DNA of 64,000 bases, taken from NCBI RefSeq assembly GCF_016907295.1, contig NZ_JAFBBR010000001.1, forward strand, positions 2,046,001-2,110,000, written 5' to 3'. The DNA is from Microbacterium dextranolyticum (GTDB lineage: Bacteria > Actinomycetota > Actinomycetes > Actinomycetales > Microbacteriaceae). Both the position numbers and the translations under genes were made by a program. The notes under the pieces are model-generated. The model did no database searches and had not been told where the DNA came from. It saw nothing but the letters and a program-made list of their open reading frames with translations. Of this stretch, positions 37,281 through 45,925 are shown one piece after another (positions within the stretch are counted from its first letter, which is position 1; each line of letters opens with the position of its first letter).

Positions 37281-38441
37281 GTGAGTGCATTCGACCCGGC
37301 CGCGTACCTGCCCGATGACCTGCTGGAGCGCATCCGTGCGCGTGCGGCGGCGGTCGATCGCGACAATGTCTTCCCCGACGAGGATCTCGCCGAGCTGCGC
37401 GCCGCCGGCTACCTCGCCGTCCTCGTGCCGCAAGAGCTCGGCGGAGCGGGCCTCGGCCTCGCCGAGGTCGCCGTCCTGCAGCAGCGGCTCGCCGGTGCCG
37501 CCCCGGCGACCGCCCTCGCGATCAACATGCATCTCGTCTGGACGGGCGTGGCCAAGGTCATGGCCGATCGCGGCCTCGACGCGCTCCGCTTCGTGCAGGA
37601 GGGCGCCGTCGCGGGCGACGTCTTCGCGTTCGGAATCAGCGAGGCGGGCAACGACCTCGTGCTGTTCGGCAGCGACACCGCCGCCGTCCCGGCCTCCGAC
37701 GGCTCCTACGCCTTCACCGGCACGAAGATCTTCACCTCGCTCGGTCCCGTCTGGACGCAGCTCGGTCTTCACGGGCTCGACACGACCGACCCGGAGAACC
37801 CGCAGATGGTCTACGCCTTCGTCCCGCGGACGGATGCCATCGTCACCCGGGACGACTGGGACACGATCGGCATGCGGGGCACCCAGTCACGCACGACCGA
37901 ACTGCACGGCGCCGTCGCAGCGGCCGATCGCGTCGTCCGCCGGGTCGCGCCGGGCCCGAACCCCGACCCGATCGTGTTCGGCATCTTCAGCGTGTTCGAG
38001 GTTCTCCTGGCATCCGTCTACACCGGCATCGCCCGGCGGGCGCTCGACCTCTCCGTCGCCGCCGCGAAAGCGCGCACCTCGAAGAAGACCGGCCGCCCGT
38101 ACAGCGACGATCCCGACATCCGGTGGCGCGTCGCCGAGATGGCCCTCGCCTACGACGCTCTGCCGCCGCAGATCGCTGCGGTCGCCCACGACGTCGACGG
38201 GTGCGCCGACCGCGGCGCCTTCTGGTTCCCCGCGTTGTCGGGGCTCAAGCACCGCGCCGTCGTCGCGGCGAAGCAGATCGTCGACGAGGCCATGCTCGTC
38301 GGCGGCGGGTCGTCGTACTTCGCCCGCAACGAGCTGAGCCGCCTCTATCGCGATGTGCTCGCCGGCATGTTCCACCCCTCCGACCCCGAGTCGGCGCATG
38401 CCACCGTCGCCGCCGCATGGCTCGGACCGGTCTCCGGCTGA
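37281..38441 (+). CDS. Acyl-CoA dehydrogenase family protein
   Basis: A 386-residue flavoprotein of the acyl-CoA dehydrogenase fold. Visible are N-terminal helices, the FAD-contact strand FGISEAGND and TGTKIFTSLGP, WDTIGMRGTQSRT, and the C-terminal helical domain. The catalytic Glu position cannot be fixed by eye. Substrate unknown; short-chain acyl-CoA or a related thioester is likely. GTG 37281 is preceded by a GGATAGAGGG stretch that may serve as -10 and ribosome site. Confidence 0.85.
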   Translation: MSAFDPAAYLPDDLLERIRARAAAVDRDNVFPDEDLAELRAAGYLAVLVPQELGGAGLGLAEVAVLQQRLAGAAPATALAINMHLVWTGVAKVMADRGLDALRFVQEGAVAGDVFAFGISEAGNDLVLFGSDTAAVPASDGSYAFTGTKIFTSLGPVWTQLGLHGLDTTDPENPQMVYAFVPRTDAIVTRDDWDTIGMRGTQSRTTELHGAVAAADRVVRRVAPGPNPDPIVFGIFSVFEVLLASVYTGIARRALDLSVAAAKARTSKKTGRPYSDDPDIRWRVAEMALAYDALPPQIAAVAHDVDGCADRGAFWFPALSGLKHRAVVAAKQIVDEAMLVGGGSSYFARNELSRLYRDVLAGMFHPSDPESAHATVAAAWLGPVSG

Positions 38442-38478
38442 GCCGGGCGCCGGGCATCCGTGAACCCGATCCGTCGGG

Positions 38479-39087
38479 ATGAGCAATACGGATGTGAGCA
38501 CAGACAACGAGGTGATCGAGCGATCCGCCGGCGAACCCGGCGCGTTTGCGACGCTCTACGACCGGCATGCGCGCGCGATCTACCGCTACGCGGCGCAGCG
38601 GATCGGCGATGATCGGGCCGAGGACGTCCTGTCCGAGACCTTCCTCGTGGCCTTCGAGAAGAGAGCCGTCTACGACCTCGCCGTCGTCGACGCCCGCCCG
38701 TGGCTGCTCGGGATCGCGACGCGTCTCCTCCGCAAGCACGTGCGGGTCGAGGCTCGGGCCTGGAAGGGGATGGTCGCCGACCTCGCCGCCCGGCTCGCGA
38801 CCGATCAGATCGATCAGGCGGGAGCGCGCGTGGACGCCGCACGGCGCGTGCGGAAGCTGGCGGGGGCGCTGCGTGGGCTGTCGCCGGCGGATCGAGACAC
38901 GCTTCTCCTCTATGCCTGGGGCGACCTGGACTACGCGGGGATCGCCGACGCGCTCGAGGTGCCGATCGGCACCGTGCGCTCACGACTGAACCGGGCGCGC
39001 CGTCTGCTGCGGAATGCAGCGGGCACGTCCGACACCGAACAGGAGACAGAGCATGGACGAACTGACCCTGCTGCGCAGCACGCGTAG
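38479..39087 (+). CDS. ECF-type RNA polymerase sigma factor
   Basis: A 202-residue extracytoplasmic-function sigma-70 factor. Region 2 is FATLYDRHARAIYRYAAQRI ... AEDVLSETFLVAFEKR, and region 4 is LSPADRDTLLLYAWGDLDYAGIADAL followed by GTVRSRLNRARRLL. It has no C-terminal extension. It overlaps the next gene by 35 bp, which points to co-translation with a membrane partner, the usual layout of sigma/anti-sigma pairs. Confidence 0.9.
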   Translation: MSNTDVSTDNEVIERSAGEPGAFATLYDRHARAIYRYAAQRIGDDRAEDVLSETFLVAFEKRAVYDLAVVDARPWLLGIATRLLRKHVRVEARAWKGMVADLAARLATDQIDQAGARVDAARRVRKLAGALRGLSPADRDTLLLYAWGDLDYAGIADALEVPIGTVRSRLNRARRLLRNAAGTSDTEQETEHGRTDPAAQHA

Positions 39088-40138
39088 CGATGCCGAACCG
39101 CCGCGCGACGTCCTCGACCGGGGGCGCGCCGCGCTCCTCGCGCGAGCGGCGCAGACCGACGGGCCGCTCCCGTCGCCGACCCGCCGCCCGCGCCGCGCCC
39201 GTCGACTCACGATCGGAGGCCTCAGCGCACTGGGGGCCGCAGCGCTCGTCACGGGCCTCGTGGTCACCGACCTCGTCGGCCTCGCGGGGTGGCGCGGCGG
39301 CGCGGATGCCGCGGCGGCCGCCGTCCTCGAGGACGCGAGCGTCGCGGCGATCGACACCGTCGACCCGGTGGTCGCGCCGGGTCAGTACCTGTCGGTGCAC
39401 ACGCGCGCCGTGCACCGGATGACCGGCCAACGCGGCGACATCACCGCGACGTTCCAGTACCTCGCCGACGACACGCTCTTCGTCCCCGCCGACCGCGCCG
39501 ACGACTGGGTGTGGGATCGCGGGCCCCAGTCGGTCGCCGCGACGTTCGGGCCCGACTCGCAGGCCATCGCCGACGCCTGGCAGGCGGAGGCGCCCGCGGA
39601 CGCGATCTCCGGCGGGGACCTGCTCCGCGCACCGGCGGGCGCGTTCTACGGAGGCAGCCCCGACGCGGGCTTCGACGACATCGGCGCGCTCCCGCGCGAT
39701 CCGTATCGTCTGCTCAACCACATCTACCGGGTGACGCTCGGCTCCGGGCCCTCCCCCGACACCGAGGCGCTGGTCTTCCTCGCCGACCGCCTGCGGATCG
39801 GCGACGTGCCGGCCGACCTGCGTTCGGCGATGTACCGCGCGGCGGCGATGATCCCCGGCGTCGCCCTCGTCGACGACCAGGCGACCCTCGACGGCCACCG
39901 CGGGGTCGCGATCGGCCGCGATGAGCCGGCGTGGGGCAGCCGCATCGAGATCATCATCGATCCGGCCACGGGCGCGTTCCTCGGCGAGCGGGAGACGCTG
40001 CTGCGGAGCCAGGACGGGATTCCGGCGGGCACGATCGTCAGCTGGACGGCCGTGACGACCTCGGTCGTGGACGCCGCACCCGACGGCGGGACGCCGTGCG
40101 GACGGATGGCGGACGAGTCGACGAGCGGACGGTGCTGA
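39053..40138 (+). CDS. CU044_5270-type membrane protein, putative sigma-factor partner
   Basis: A 361-residue protein: N-terminal cytoplasmic region of about 50 residues (MDELTLLRSTRSDAEPPRDV), one membrane segment (LSALGAAALVTGLVVTDLVG), and a long extracytoplasmic domain with VHTRAVHRM and VDDQATLDGHRGVAI. This matches CU044_5270-type proteins that sit beside ECF sigma genes. No HxxxCxxC zinc anti-sigma motif is present. Its role as the anti-sigma is inferred. ATG 39053 lies within the sigma gene. DNA after the stop (40139-40343) has no gene I can support. Confidence 0.75.
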   Translation: MDELTLLRSTRSDAEPPRDVLDRGRAALLARAAQTDGPLPSPTRRPRRARRLTIGGLSALGAAALVTGLVVTDLVGLAGWRGGADAAAAAVLEDASVAAIDTVDPVVAPGQYLSVHTRAVHRMTGQRGDITATFQYLADDTLFVPADRADDWVWDRGPQSVAATFGPDSQAIADAWQAEAPADAISGGDLLRAPAGAFYGGSPDAGFDDIGALPRDPYRLLNHIYRVTLGSGPSPDTEALVFLADRLRIGDVPADLRSAMYRAAAMIPGVALVDDQATLDGHRGVAIGRDEPAWGSRIEIIIDPATGAFLGERETLLRSQDGIPAGTIVSWTAVTTSVVDAAPDGGTPCGRMADESTSGRC

Positions 40139-40343
40139 CCGTGGCGCGCGGCGAAGCGGCGGCATCCCTCGGCGACGGATTCGGCGTCGGATACGGTCCC
40201 GCCGATGTCGTCCTCCCGCCGACCGAGCCGATCGCGGTCCCCACGGCACCTGCCGGGCGATGATGCCGAGGGCATCCGGTGCGCACGTCGGCGCCGGGTG
40301 CCCTCGCCGCGTCGCGCGGCGCTCTCCACGGGCTCAGCGGGTC

Positions 40344-40616
40344 TCAGCGGGTCTCGAGGTCGTACGCCTTCAGCAGTTCGGTCACGGCGCGGTCGCGCTC
40401 CTCGCCGCCCTCGGCGAACATGTGGGCGACGTGGGTACGCAGATGGTTCTCGATGAGCAACTTGTCCAATGACGCGAGAGCTTTCTGCACCGCCCGCGAC
40501 TGGGCGATGATGTCCATGCAGTAGTCCTCGTTCTCGATCATCTTGGCGAGCCCGCGCACTTGCCCCTCGAGGATGCTCGTGCGGTGCAGGGCGCGCTTCT
40601 TGATGTCGTCGATCAC
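40344..40616 (-). CDS. CsoR/RcnR family metal-sensing repressor
   Basis: A 90-residue all-helical DUF156 regulator. Metal-site positions are Cys33, His58 and His62, with spacing identical to the Cys36/His61/Cys65 of M. tuberculosis CsoR. The third ligand is His, as in the nickel/cobalt sensor RcnR. The GTG start at 40616 follows TATCCT (40623-40628, minus strand) with 6 nt between, so it is probably leaderless. No metal-efflux gene is adjacent; its target is unknown. Confidence 0.87.
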   Translation of the reverse strand: MIDDIKKRALHRTSILEGQVRGLAKMIENEDYCMDIIAQSRAVQKALASLDKLLIENHLRTHVAHMFAEGGEERDRAVTELLKAYDLETR

Positions 40617-40662
40617 GCGGTCAGGATACGCCGCCGCGGGAGCGTCGTGACACACTGGCGGG

Positions 40663-41934
40663 ATGCCACGCACCCCGACCGAACTGCTGAGCCCCGCCGA
40701 TCAGGAGCGCCGACGGTCTCTGCGCGTCATGAAGGGAGTCGCCCTCGGCGCGCTGGTCGTCATGGCGGTGCTGTTCGTGATCGCGTTCGTGACGCAGGAG
40801 CGGATCCCCGCGATGGCCTACGTCCGGGCCGCCGCCGAGGGCGGGATGGTCGGCGCGCTCGCGGACTGGTTCGCGGTGACGGCGCTGTTCCGACACCCCC
40901 TCGGCATCCCCATCCCGCACACCGCGATCATCCCGAAGCGCAAGGACGAGATCGGCCGTAGCCTCGGCGAGTTCATCGAGACGAACTTCCTCGCAGGAGA
41001 GGTCGTGCGCGCCAAGCTCGAGTCGACGCCGATCGCCGCGACCGCGGGCGCGTGGCTGCGCGATCCGGAGCATGCGGAGCTCGTCTCGCGGGAGGCGTCG
41101 ACGATGGCCGCCGGCATCTTGCGTGCCCTCAGCGACGACGAGGTGCAGGACCTCATCAGCGACCTCGCCCGCGAGCACCTGCTGAGCCCGGAGTGGGCGC
41201 CCACCCTCGGCGGCTGGCTCGAACGCGTCGTCGACGCCGGCGCCCATCACGGTGCCGTCGACCTCGGCATCGACAGCCTCTCGACGTGGCTGCGCACCAA
41301 CCGCGACTCGTTCTCGGGACTGGTGTCGCGCCGCCTGCCGTCGTGGGTGCCGTCGGTGGCGATGCGGCTGGTCGACGACACCGTCTACAACGAGGCCGTG
41401 AAGTTCGCCGCCGCCGTGCAAGCCGACCCCGAGCATCCCGCACGTCATGCGATCGACCGGTACCTCTCCCGGCTCGCGGAGAACCTGCAGCACGACCCCT
41501 CGACGATCGGCCGACTCGAAGACGCCAAGAGCGCCGTCTTCGACAGCCCGCGCGTCCGCGAGCTCGCCGCCGAGGCCTGGAACACCGCCAAGGCGGGTCT
41601 GCTCGCCTCGCTCGCCGATCCCGACAGCGCACTGCGCCGCCGCGGTGTCGCGGCCCTGCGCGAAGTGGGCGACCGGCTCGCGACCGATCCGACGCTGCAG
41701 TCGCGCGTGGATCAGCGCGTCGCCGATGCCGCGGTCTTCGTGGTCGACCGCTACCGCCACGACATCGCGTCGATCATCACCGACACGGTCGAGAAGTGGG
41801 ACCCGGCGGAGACGACCGAGAAGATCGAGCTCATGGTGGGTCGCGACCTGCAGTACATCCGCCTGAACGGCACGGTGGTGGGCGCCCTCGCCGGCGTCGC
41901 GATCTTCGCGATCGCACACGCGTTCCTCGGCTGA
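40663..41934 (+). CDS. DUF445 family membrane protein
   Basis: A 423-residue DUF445/YheB-type protein. An N-terminal membrane helix (GVALGALVVMAVLFVIAFVT) is followed by AAAEGGMVGALADWFAVTALFRHP, the family hallmark, then long helices and a C-terminal membrane helix (NGTVVGALAGVAIFAIAHAF). Function unknown. Divergent from the CsoR-type gene; a CACACT hexamer ends 6 nt before the ATG. Confidence 0.88.
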   Translation: MPRTPTELLSPADQERRRSLRVMKGVALGALVVMAVLFVIAFVTQERIPAMAYVRAAAEGGMVGALADWFAVTALFRHPLGIPIPHTAIIPKRKDEIGRSLGEFIETNFLAGEVVRAKLESTPIAATAGAWLRDPEHAELVSREASTMAAGILRALSDDEVQDLISDLAREHLLSPEWAPTLGGWLERVVDAGAHHGAVDLGIDSLSTWLRTNRDSFSGLVSRRLPSWVPSVAMRLVDDTVYNEAVKFAAAVQADPEHPARHAIDRYLSRLAENLQHDPSTIGRLEDAKSAVFDSPRVRELAAEAWNTAKAGLLASLADPDSALRRRGVAALREVGDRLATDPTLQSRVDQRVADAAVFVVDRYRHDIASIITDTVEKWDPAETTEKIELMVGRDLQYIRLNGTVVGALAGVAIFAIAHAFLG

Positions 41935-41987
41935 CCCACGGCGCGGGCCTCTCGCCGCGTTCACGACGCCGGGGGTACGGTGAAGGC

Positions 41988-42335
41988 GTGAGCGAGCACC
42001 CCGTCGAGCAGCTGCTGTTCACCTACGGCACACTTCAGTACGCCGAGGTGCAGCTCGACACGTTCGGACGGCTGCTCGCGGGTGAGCCCGACACGCTCCC
42101 GGGATACACGATCGACTACGTCGACATCGAGGATCCGCGTGTCGTCGACGTCTCGGGCCACTCCGTCCACCCGGTGATCCGTTTCACTGGAAACCCCCGC
42201 GACAAGGTGGTGGGGCGGGCCGTGCACCTGACCTCCGATGAGTTGGATGCCGCGGACGAGTACGAGGTCTCGCTCTACCGCCGTGTGCGGGTCGCGCTCG
42301 CCAGCGGACGCGAGGCCTGGGTGTACGTCGGATGA
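41988..42335 (+). CDS. Gamma-glutamylcyclotransferase-fold protein (AIG2-like)
   Basis: A 115-residue GGCT/AIG2-like domain: LLFTYGTLQ at the N-terminus and a conserved acidic residue in ELDAADEYE. These small proteins include gamma-glutamylcyclotransferases and gamma-glutamylamine cyclotransferases; the substrate here is unknown. GTG 41988 follows TACGGT (41976-41981) by 6 nt, which decides the start against a long upstream frame overlapping the DUF445 gene. Confidence 0.85.
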   Translation: MSEHPVEQLLFTYGTLQYAEVQLDTFGRLLAGEPDTLPGYTIDYVDIEDPRVVDVSGHSVHPVIRFTGNPRDKVVGRAVHLTSDELDAADEYEVSLYRRVRVALASGREAWVYVG

Positions 42336-42395
42336 CTTCGCCACGCCCACGCGCACGCGACCACGCCCCGATGACATCGAACGAAAGGAGTCCGA

Positions 42396-42869
42396 GTGAC
42401 GACTCTCGTCCTCGTCCGCCACGCCAAGAGCGACTGGGGCGACCCCGGTCTGGACGATCATGATCGCCCCCTGAACACCCGCGGCATGCGCGATGCACCG
42501 ACGCTCGCCGCTCGCCTGGCCGACTCCGGGTTGCGACCCGATGCCCTGCTGTCGTCGACAGCACTGCGGGCACGGACCACGGCGGGCTTCTTCGGATCCG
42601 CTCTGGGCCTCGACGTCGAACTCGATCCGGATCTCTACGGTGCACCGGCCTCGGCGCTGCTCGCGGCCGCCGCAGCGCGCTCCGTCGACGGTGTCATCGT
42701 CGTCGCCCACGACCCCGGCATGACCGTGCTCGCCGAGCGTCTGTCGGGCGGCGGGATCGGGCACATGCCGACGTGCGCCGTCGCGACGTTCCGCTGGAGC
42801 ACTCCCGACTGGGACGTCGCCACCTCCGTCGATCCCGACGAATGGACGTTCGACAGCCCCCGAGGCTGA
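42396..42869 (+). CDS. Histidine phosphatase family protein (SixA-like)
   Basis: A 157-residue histidine phosphatase. The catalytic motif is VRHAKSDWG at the N-terminus, and the second His lies in VVAHDPGM. SixA-type proteins dephosphorylate phosphohistidine or small substrates. AAAGGAG sits 6 nt before GTG 42396, so unlike its neighbour it has a normal ribosome-binding site. Confidence 0.87.
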   Translation: MTTLVLVRHAKSDWGDPGLDDHDRPLNTRGMRDAPTLAARLADSGLRPDALLSSTALRARTTAGFFGSALGLDVELDPDLYGAPASALLAAAAARSVDGVIVVAHDPGMTVLAERLSGGGIGHMPTCAVATFRWSTPDWDVATSVDPDEWTFDSPRG

Positions 42870-42950
42870 GCCAACGCCGCCCGGGGCAAGCGGGTGCAGC
42901 CTGGGCGGCCCGGGCGACCCCTGCTGCCCCTGCGGCCCGATCGACCGGCG

Positions 42951-44531
42951 TCAGGCGGACACGACGACATCCGCCGCGCGCGCGATCTCACCCGACAGCA
43001 CGAGCGCGGTGGCCGTCTCGATGTCGGGGCTGACGACGCGATCCGCGCCGGGTCCGTCGATTCCGGCCGCGCGCACGCGGTCCCGCACGGACGCCGTCGC
43101 CGGCGCGGGCTCCAGCGGCGCACGCAGATCGAGGGCGCGGCATCCCGTCACGATCTCGATCGCGAGCACCCGTGCGAGCCCGTCGATGCCGCGACGCAGT
43201 TTGCGCGCGGCCGCCCAGCCCATCGAGACGTGGTCCTCCTGCATCGCCGACGACGGGATCGAGTCCACCGAGGCGGGCACGGCGAGTCGCTTCAGCTCCG
43301 AGACGATGCCGGCGGCGGCATACTGCGCGATCATGAGGCCCGAATCGACGCCGACCTCGTCGGCGAGGAACGGCGGCAGCCCGTGGCTGCGGGTGCGGTC
43401 GAGCGCCCGGTCGGTGCGGCGTTCGGAGAGGGATGCCACATCGGCCACGGCGATCGCGAGGAAGTCGAGCACGTAGGCCACCGGCGCACCGTGGAAGTTG
43501 CCGTTCGATTCGACCCGTCCGTCGGGGGTGACGACGGGGTTGTCGACCGCCGCGGCCAGTTCGCGCGAGGCGATGAGCGCCGCGTGGGTCGCGGTATCGC
43601 GAGCCGCGCCGTGCACCTGCGGCGAGCAGCGCAGCGAGTAAGCATCCTGGACGCGCGTGCAGACGGCGGGATCACGGTGGCTCGCCATGATGGGCGATCC
43701 GGCCAGCAGCGCGCGCAGCCGGGCGGCCGAGTCCGCCTGGCCGATCTGGGGGCGCAGCGCCATGAGGTCGGCCGCGAACACGGCGTCCGTGCCGAGCTGA
43801 CTCTCAACCGACAGGGCGGCGGCGATGTCGGCGGTGTCGAGCAGCACGCCGAGGTCGTGGAGGGCGAGCAGCAGCATGCCGAGCATGCCGTCGGTGCCGT
43901 TGATCAGGGCGAGCCCCTCCTTCTCCTGCAGGACGAGGGGCGCGATGCCGGCGGCGGCGAGGGCGTCGTATGCCGCGACGAGCGCTCCTGACCCGTCCCG
44001 CACGTCCCCCTCGCCGATCGCCGCGAGCGCGACGTGCGAGAGCGGCGCGAGGTCGCCCGAGCATCCGAGCGACCCGTACTCGCGCACGATCGGCGTGATG
44101 TCGCTGTTGAGCATCGCCGCGTAGGTCTCGACGACGATGGCGCGCACGCCGGTGCGTCCGGTGGCGAGGGTCTGCAGACGCAGCAGCATGAGGACGCGGA
44201 TGACCTCGCGCTCGACCTCGGCGCCCGTGCCCGCGGCGTGCGAGCGGATGAGGCTCGCCTGCAGCTGGCGACGCCGCTCCGGAGCGATGAAGGTCGTCGC
44301 GAGCGCGCCGAAACCGGTCGACACGCCGTAGTGGGGCTGGGGGTCGTCTGCGAGCCGCTCGATGAGCGCGCGCGACGCCGCGACCGCATCGAGCGCTGCG
44401 GGCGAGATCGCGACGCGGGCACCGTTGCGCGCGACCGCGACGACCTCGGCCGGTGTCAGGGGATGCTCCCCGATCGTGACGGTGACGGGGGTGCGGACGG
44501 ATGCGGGCTCGAGCACGGCGGAGGAGGTCAT
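42951..44531 (-). CDS. hutH: Histidine ammonia-lyase family protein with Cys-Ser-Gly cofactor triad
   Basis: A 526-residue aromatic amino acid ammonia-lyase. The catalytic Tyr68 lies in HYGVSTGFG. The MIO-forming site reads SLGCSGDLAPL, so the triad is Cys157-Ser158-Gly159 instead of the usual Ala-Ser-Gly; QEDHVSMGW is also present. The family converts His to urocanate (or Phe/Tyr to cinnamates). No hutU, hutI or hutF gene is nearby, so the substrate is uncertain. It is divergent from an IclR gene that probably controls it. ATG 44531 is used; no Shine-Dalgarno is seen. Confidence 0.85.
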   Translation of the reverse strand: MTSSAVLEPASVRTPVTVTIGEHPLTPAEVVAVARNGARVAISPAALDAVAASRALIERLADDPQPHYGVSTGFGALATTFIAPERRRQLQASLIRSHAAGTGAEVEREVIRVLMLLRLQTLATGRTGVRAIVVETYAAMLNSDITPIVREYGSLGCSGDLAPLSHVALAAIGEGDVRDGSGALVAAYDALAAAGIAPLVLQEKEGLALINGTDGMLGMLLLALHDLGVLLDTADIAAALSVESQLGTDAVFAADLMALRPQIGQADSAARLRALLAGSPIMASHRDPAVCTRVQDAYSLRCSPQVHGAARDTATHAALIASRELAAAVDNPVVTPDGRVESNGNFHGAPVAYVLDFLAIAVADVASLSERRTDRALDRTRSHGLPPFLADEVGVDSGLMIAQYAAAGIVSELKRLAVPASVDSIPSSAMQEDHVSMGWAAARKLRRGIDGLARVLAIEIVTGCRALDLRAPLEPAPATASVRDRVRAAGIDGPGADRVVSPDIETATALVLSGEIARAADVVVSA

Positions 44532-44589
44532 GATCCGATTCCATCGCGACCCGTTCGATGATCCGGCGGTCTCGTGCGATCCTGTGTCT

Positions 44590-45375
44590 GTGATCCCAGA
44601 CATTCACGATCCGGGTGCGGCTCGTGCGCCGCAGGTCCCGGCCGCGGATCAGACCCTGCGCATCCTGTCCTTCCTCGCTCGGCAGCGCGGCCCGGCCGCG
44701 GCGCACGCGATCTCCGATCACCTCGGCATCCCCCGATCGAGCGTCTACCACCTGCTCGCCGCGATGGCCGCGCACGGTTTCGTCGTCCACATCGCCTCCG
44801 AGCGCCGCTGGGGCCTCGGGACGGCAGCGTTCGAGCTGGCCGGCGGCTACACGCGCCAGCAGCCCCTCGCCCGTCTCGGCCGCCCGCTCGTTTCGGGGCT
44901 CGCCGATCGCGTCGGCGAGAGCGCGCACCTCGCCGTTATGACGGGGCGAGACGTCCTCTACATCGTCGAGGAGCGCGCGCCACGGCGCCCCGCGCTCGTG
45001 AGCGAGGTGGGTGTGCGCCTCCCCGCGCATCTGGCGGCGACGGGCCGCGCCATGCTCGCCGCGCTGCCGCGAGAGCAGGTGCGGGCACTGTACCCGGATG
45101 CCGCGACGTTCGCCGACCGCACCGGCCGGGGCCCGCGGCGCCCGAGCGAACTGCGCGACGTGCTGCGACGCACCAGGCAAGACGGGTACGCGAGCGAGGA
45201 CGGAGAGGTCACCCTGGGGTTCCGCTCGATCGGTGTCGCCGTCCTCGACCACACCGGATGGCCCGTCGCCGCACTCGCGGTGACGTGGGAGGCCGCGGCC
45301 ACCGCCCTCGCCGGCGCGTCCGTCGCGCCGGCGGTGCGCAGCGCCGCCGATGAGCTCTCTCGGCGCCTGCGCTGA
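44590..45375 (+). CDS. IclR family transcriptional regulator
   Basis: A 261-residue IclR regulator: N-terminal winged helix (LRILSFLARQRGPAAAHAIS ... SSVYHLLAAMAAHGFV) and a GAF-like ligand domain (ALVSEVGVRLPAHLAATGRA). I choose GTG 44590, 6 nt after GATCCT, because this leaves room for promoters between the divergent genes; ATG 44530 would overlap hutH. It probably regulates the ammonia-lyase gene. Confidence 0.87.
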   Translation: MIPDIHDPGAARAPQVPAADQTLRILSFLARQRGPAAAHAISDHLGIPRSSVYHLLAAMAAHGFVVHIASERRWGLGTAAFELAGGYTRQQPLARLGRPLVSGLADRVGESAHLAVMTGRDVLYIVEERAPRRPALVSEVGVRLPAHLAATGRAMLAALPREQVRALYPDAATFADRTGRGPRRPSELRDVLRRTRQDGYASEDGEVTLGFRSIGVAVLDHTGWPVAALAVTWEAAATALAGASVAPAVRSAADELSRRLR

Positions 45376-45393
45376 GAACGATCGGACGCGCGC

Positions 45394-45879
45394 TCAGTCG
45401 ACGCGCGCGATCGTCCCGCCGGTGAGGGCGACCAGTTCGTCGAATGTCAGGGGGAAGACCGTGTGCGGGGTGCCGCCGGCGGCCCAGATCTCGGGGAACG
45501 CGGCGAGCGCCTCGTCGACGACGGTGACGAGGCGGGTCGGATGCCCGGTCGGCGCGACGCCGCCGATCGCCTGCCCGGTCGCTTCGCGCACCTGCTCGAC
45601 CGAGGCGCGCGCGATGGTTCCGCGGCCGATCCGCGCGGCGAGCGCGACCGTGTCGACGCGGTGCGCGCCACTGGTCATGACCAGCAGCGGATCGCCATCC
45701 GACCAGAACACGAGGCTGTTGGCGATCGCCCCCACCTCGATCCCGAGGGCGGCCGCGGCGAGAGCGGCCGTCGACGCGGCATCCGGCAGCACGACGATCT
45801 CCCCGCCGACACCGGCTGCGCGCAGGGCGTCGTGGACGAGTCGACTGCGTGCGGAAAGGCTCTCTGCGCTCATGCTCAC
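45394..45879 (-). CDS. YbaK/EbsC-type aminoacyl-tRNA deacylase
   Basis: A 161-residue YbaK/ProX-like editing domain. The Lys-containing pocket of YbaK is changed to NSLVFWSDGDPLLV, and GGVAPTGHPTRLVTVVDEAL matches the family GG.SP.G signature. Members deacylate mischarged Cys- or Ala-tRNA-Pro. It converges with the IclR gene. ATG 45879 or 45873 could be used. Confidence 0.82.
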   Translation of the reverse strand: MSMSAESLSARSRLVHDALRAAGVGGEIVVLPDAASTAALAAAALGIEVGAIANSLVFWSDGDPLLVMTSGAHRVDTVALAARIGRGTIARASVEQVREATGQAIGGVAPTGHPTRLVTVVDEALAAFPEIWAAGGTPHTVFPLTFDELVALTGGTIARVD

Positions 45880-45925
45880 ACCTTAGCCAGGCCGTCCGCC
45901 GCCCCCGTTCCGCCGACGCACCCTC

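Noticed and set aside
40141..40263. A 40-codon GTG-initiated frame after the CU044_5270-type gene
   Set aside because: Too short, no ribosome site and no recognisable product; it may be a decayed end of a longer gene.
42951..44531. A histidine utilisation operon
   Set aside because: Only the ammonia-lyase homologue and an IclR regulator are present; hutU, hutI and hutF/hutG are missing nearby.
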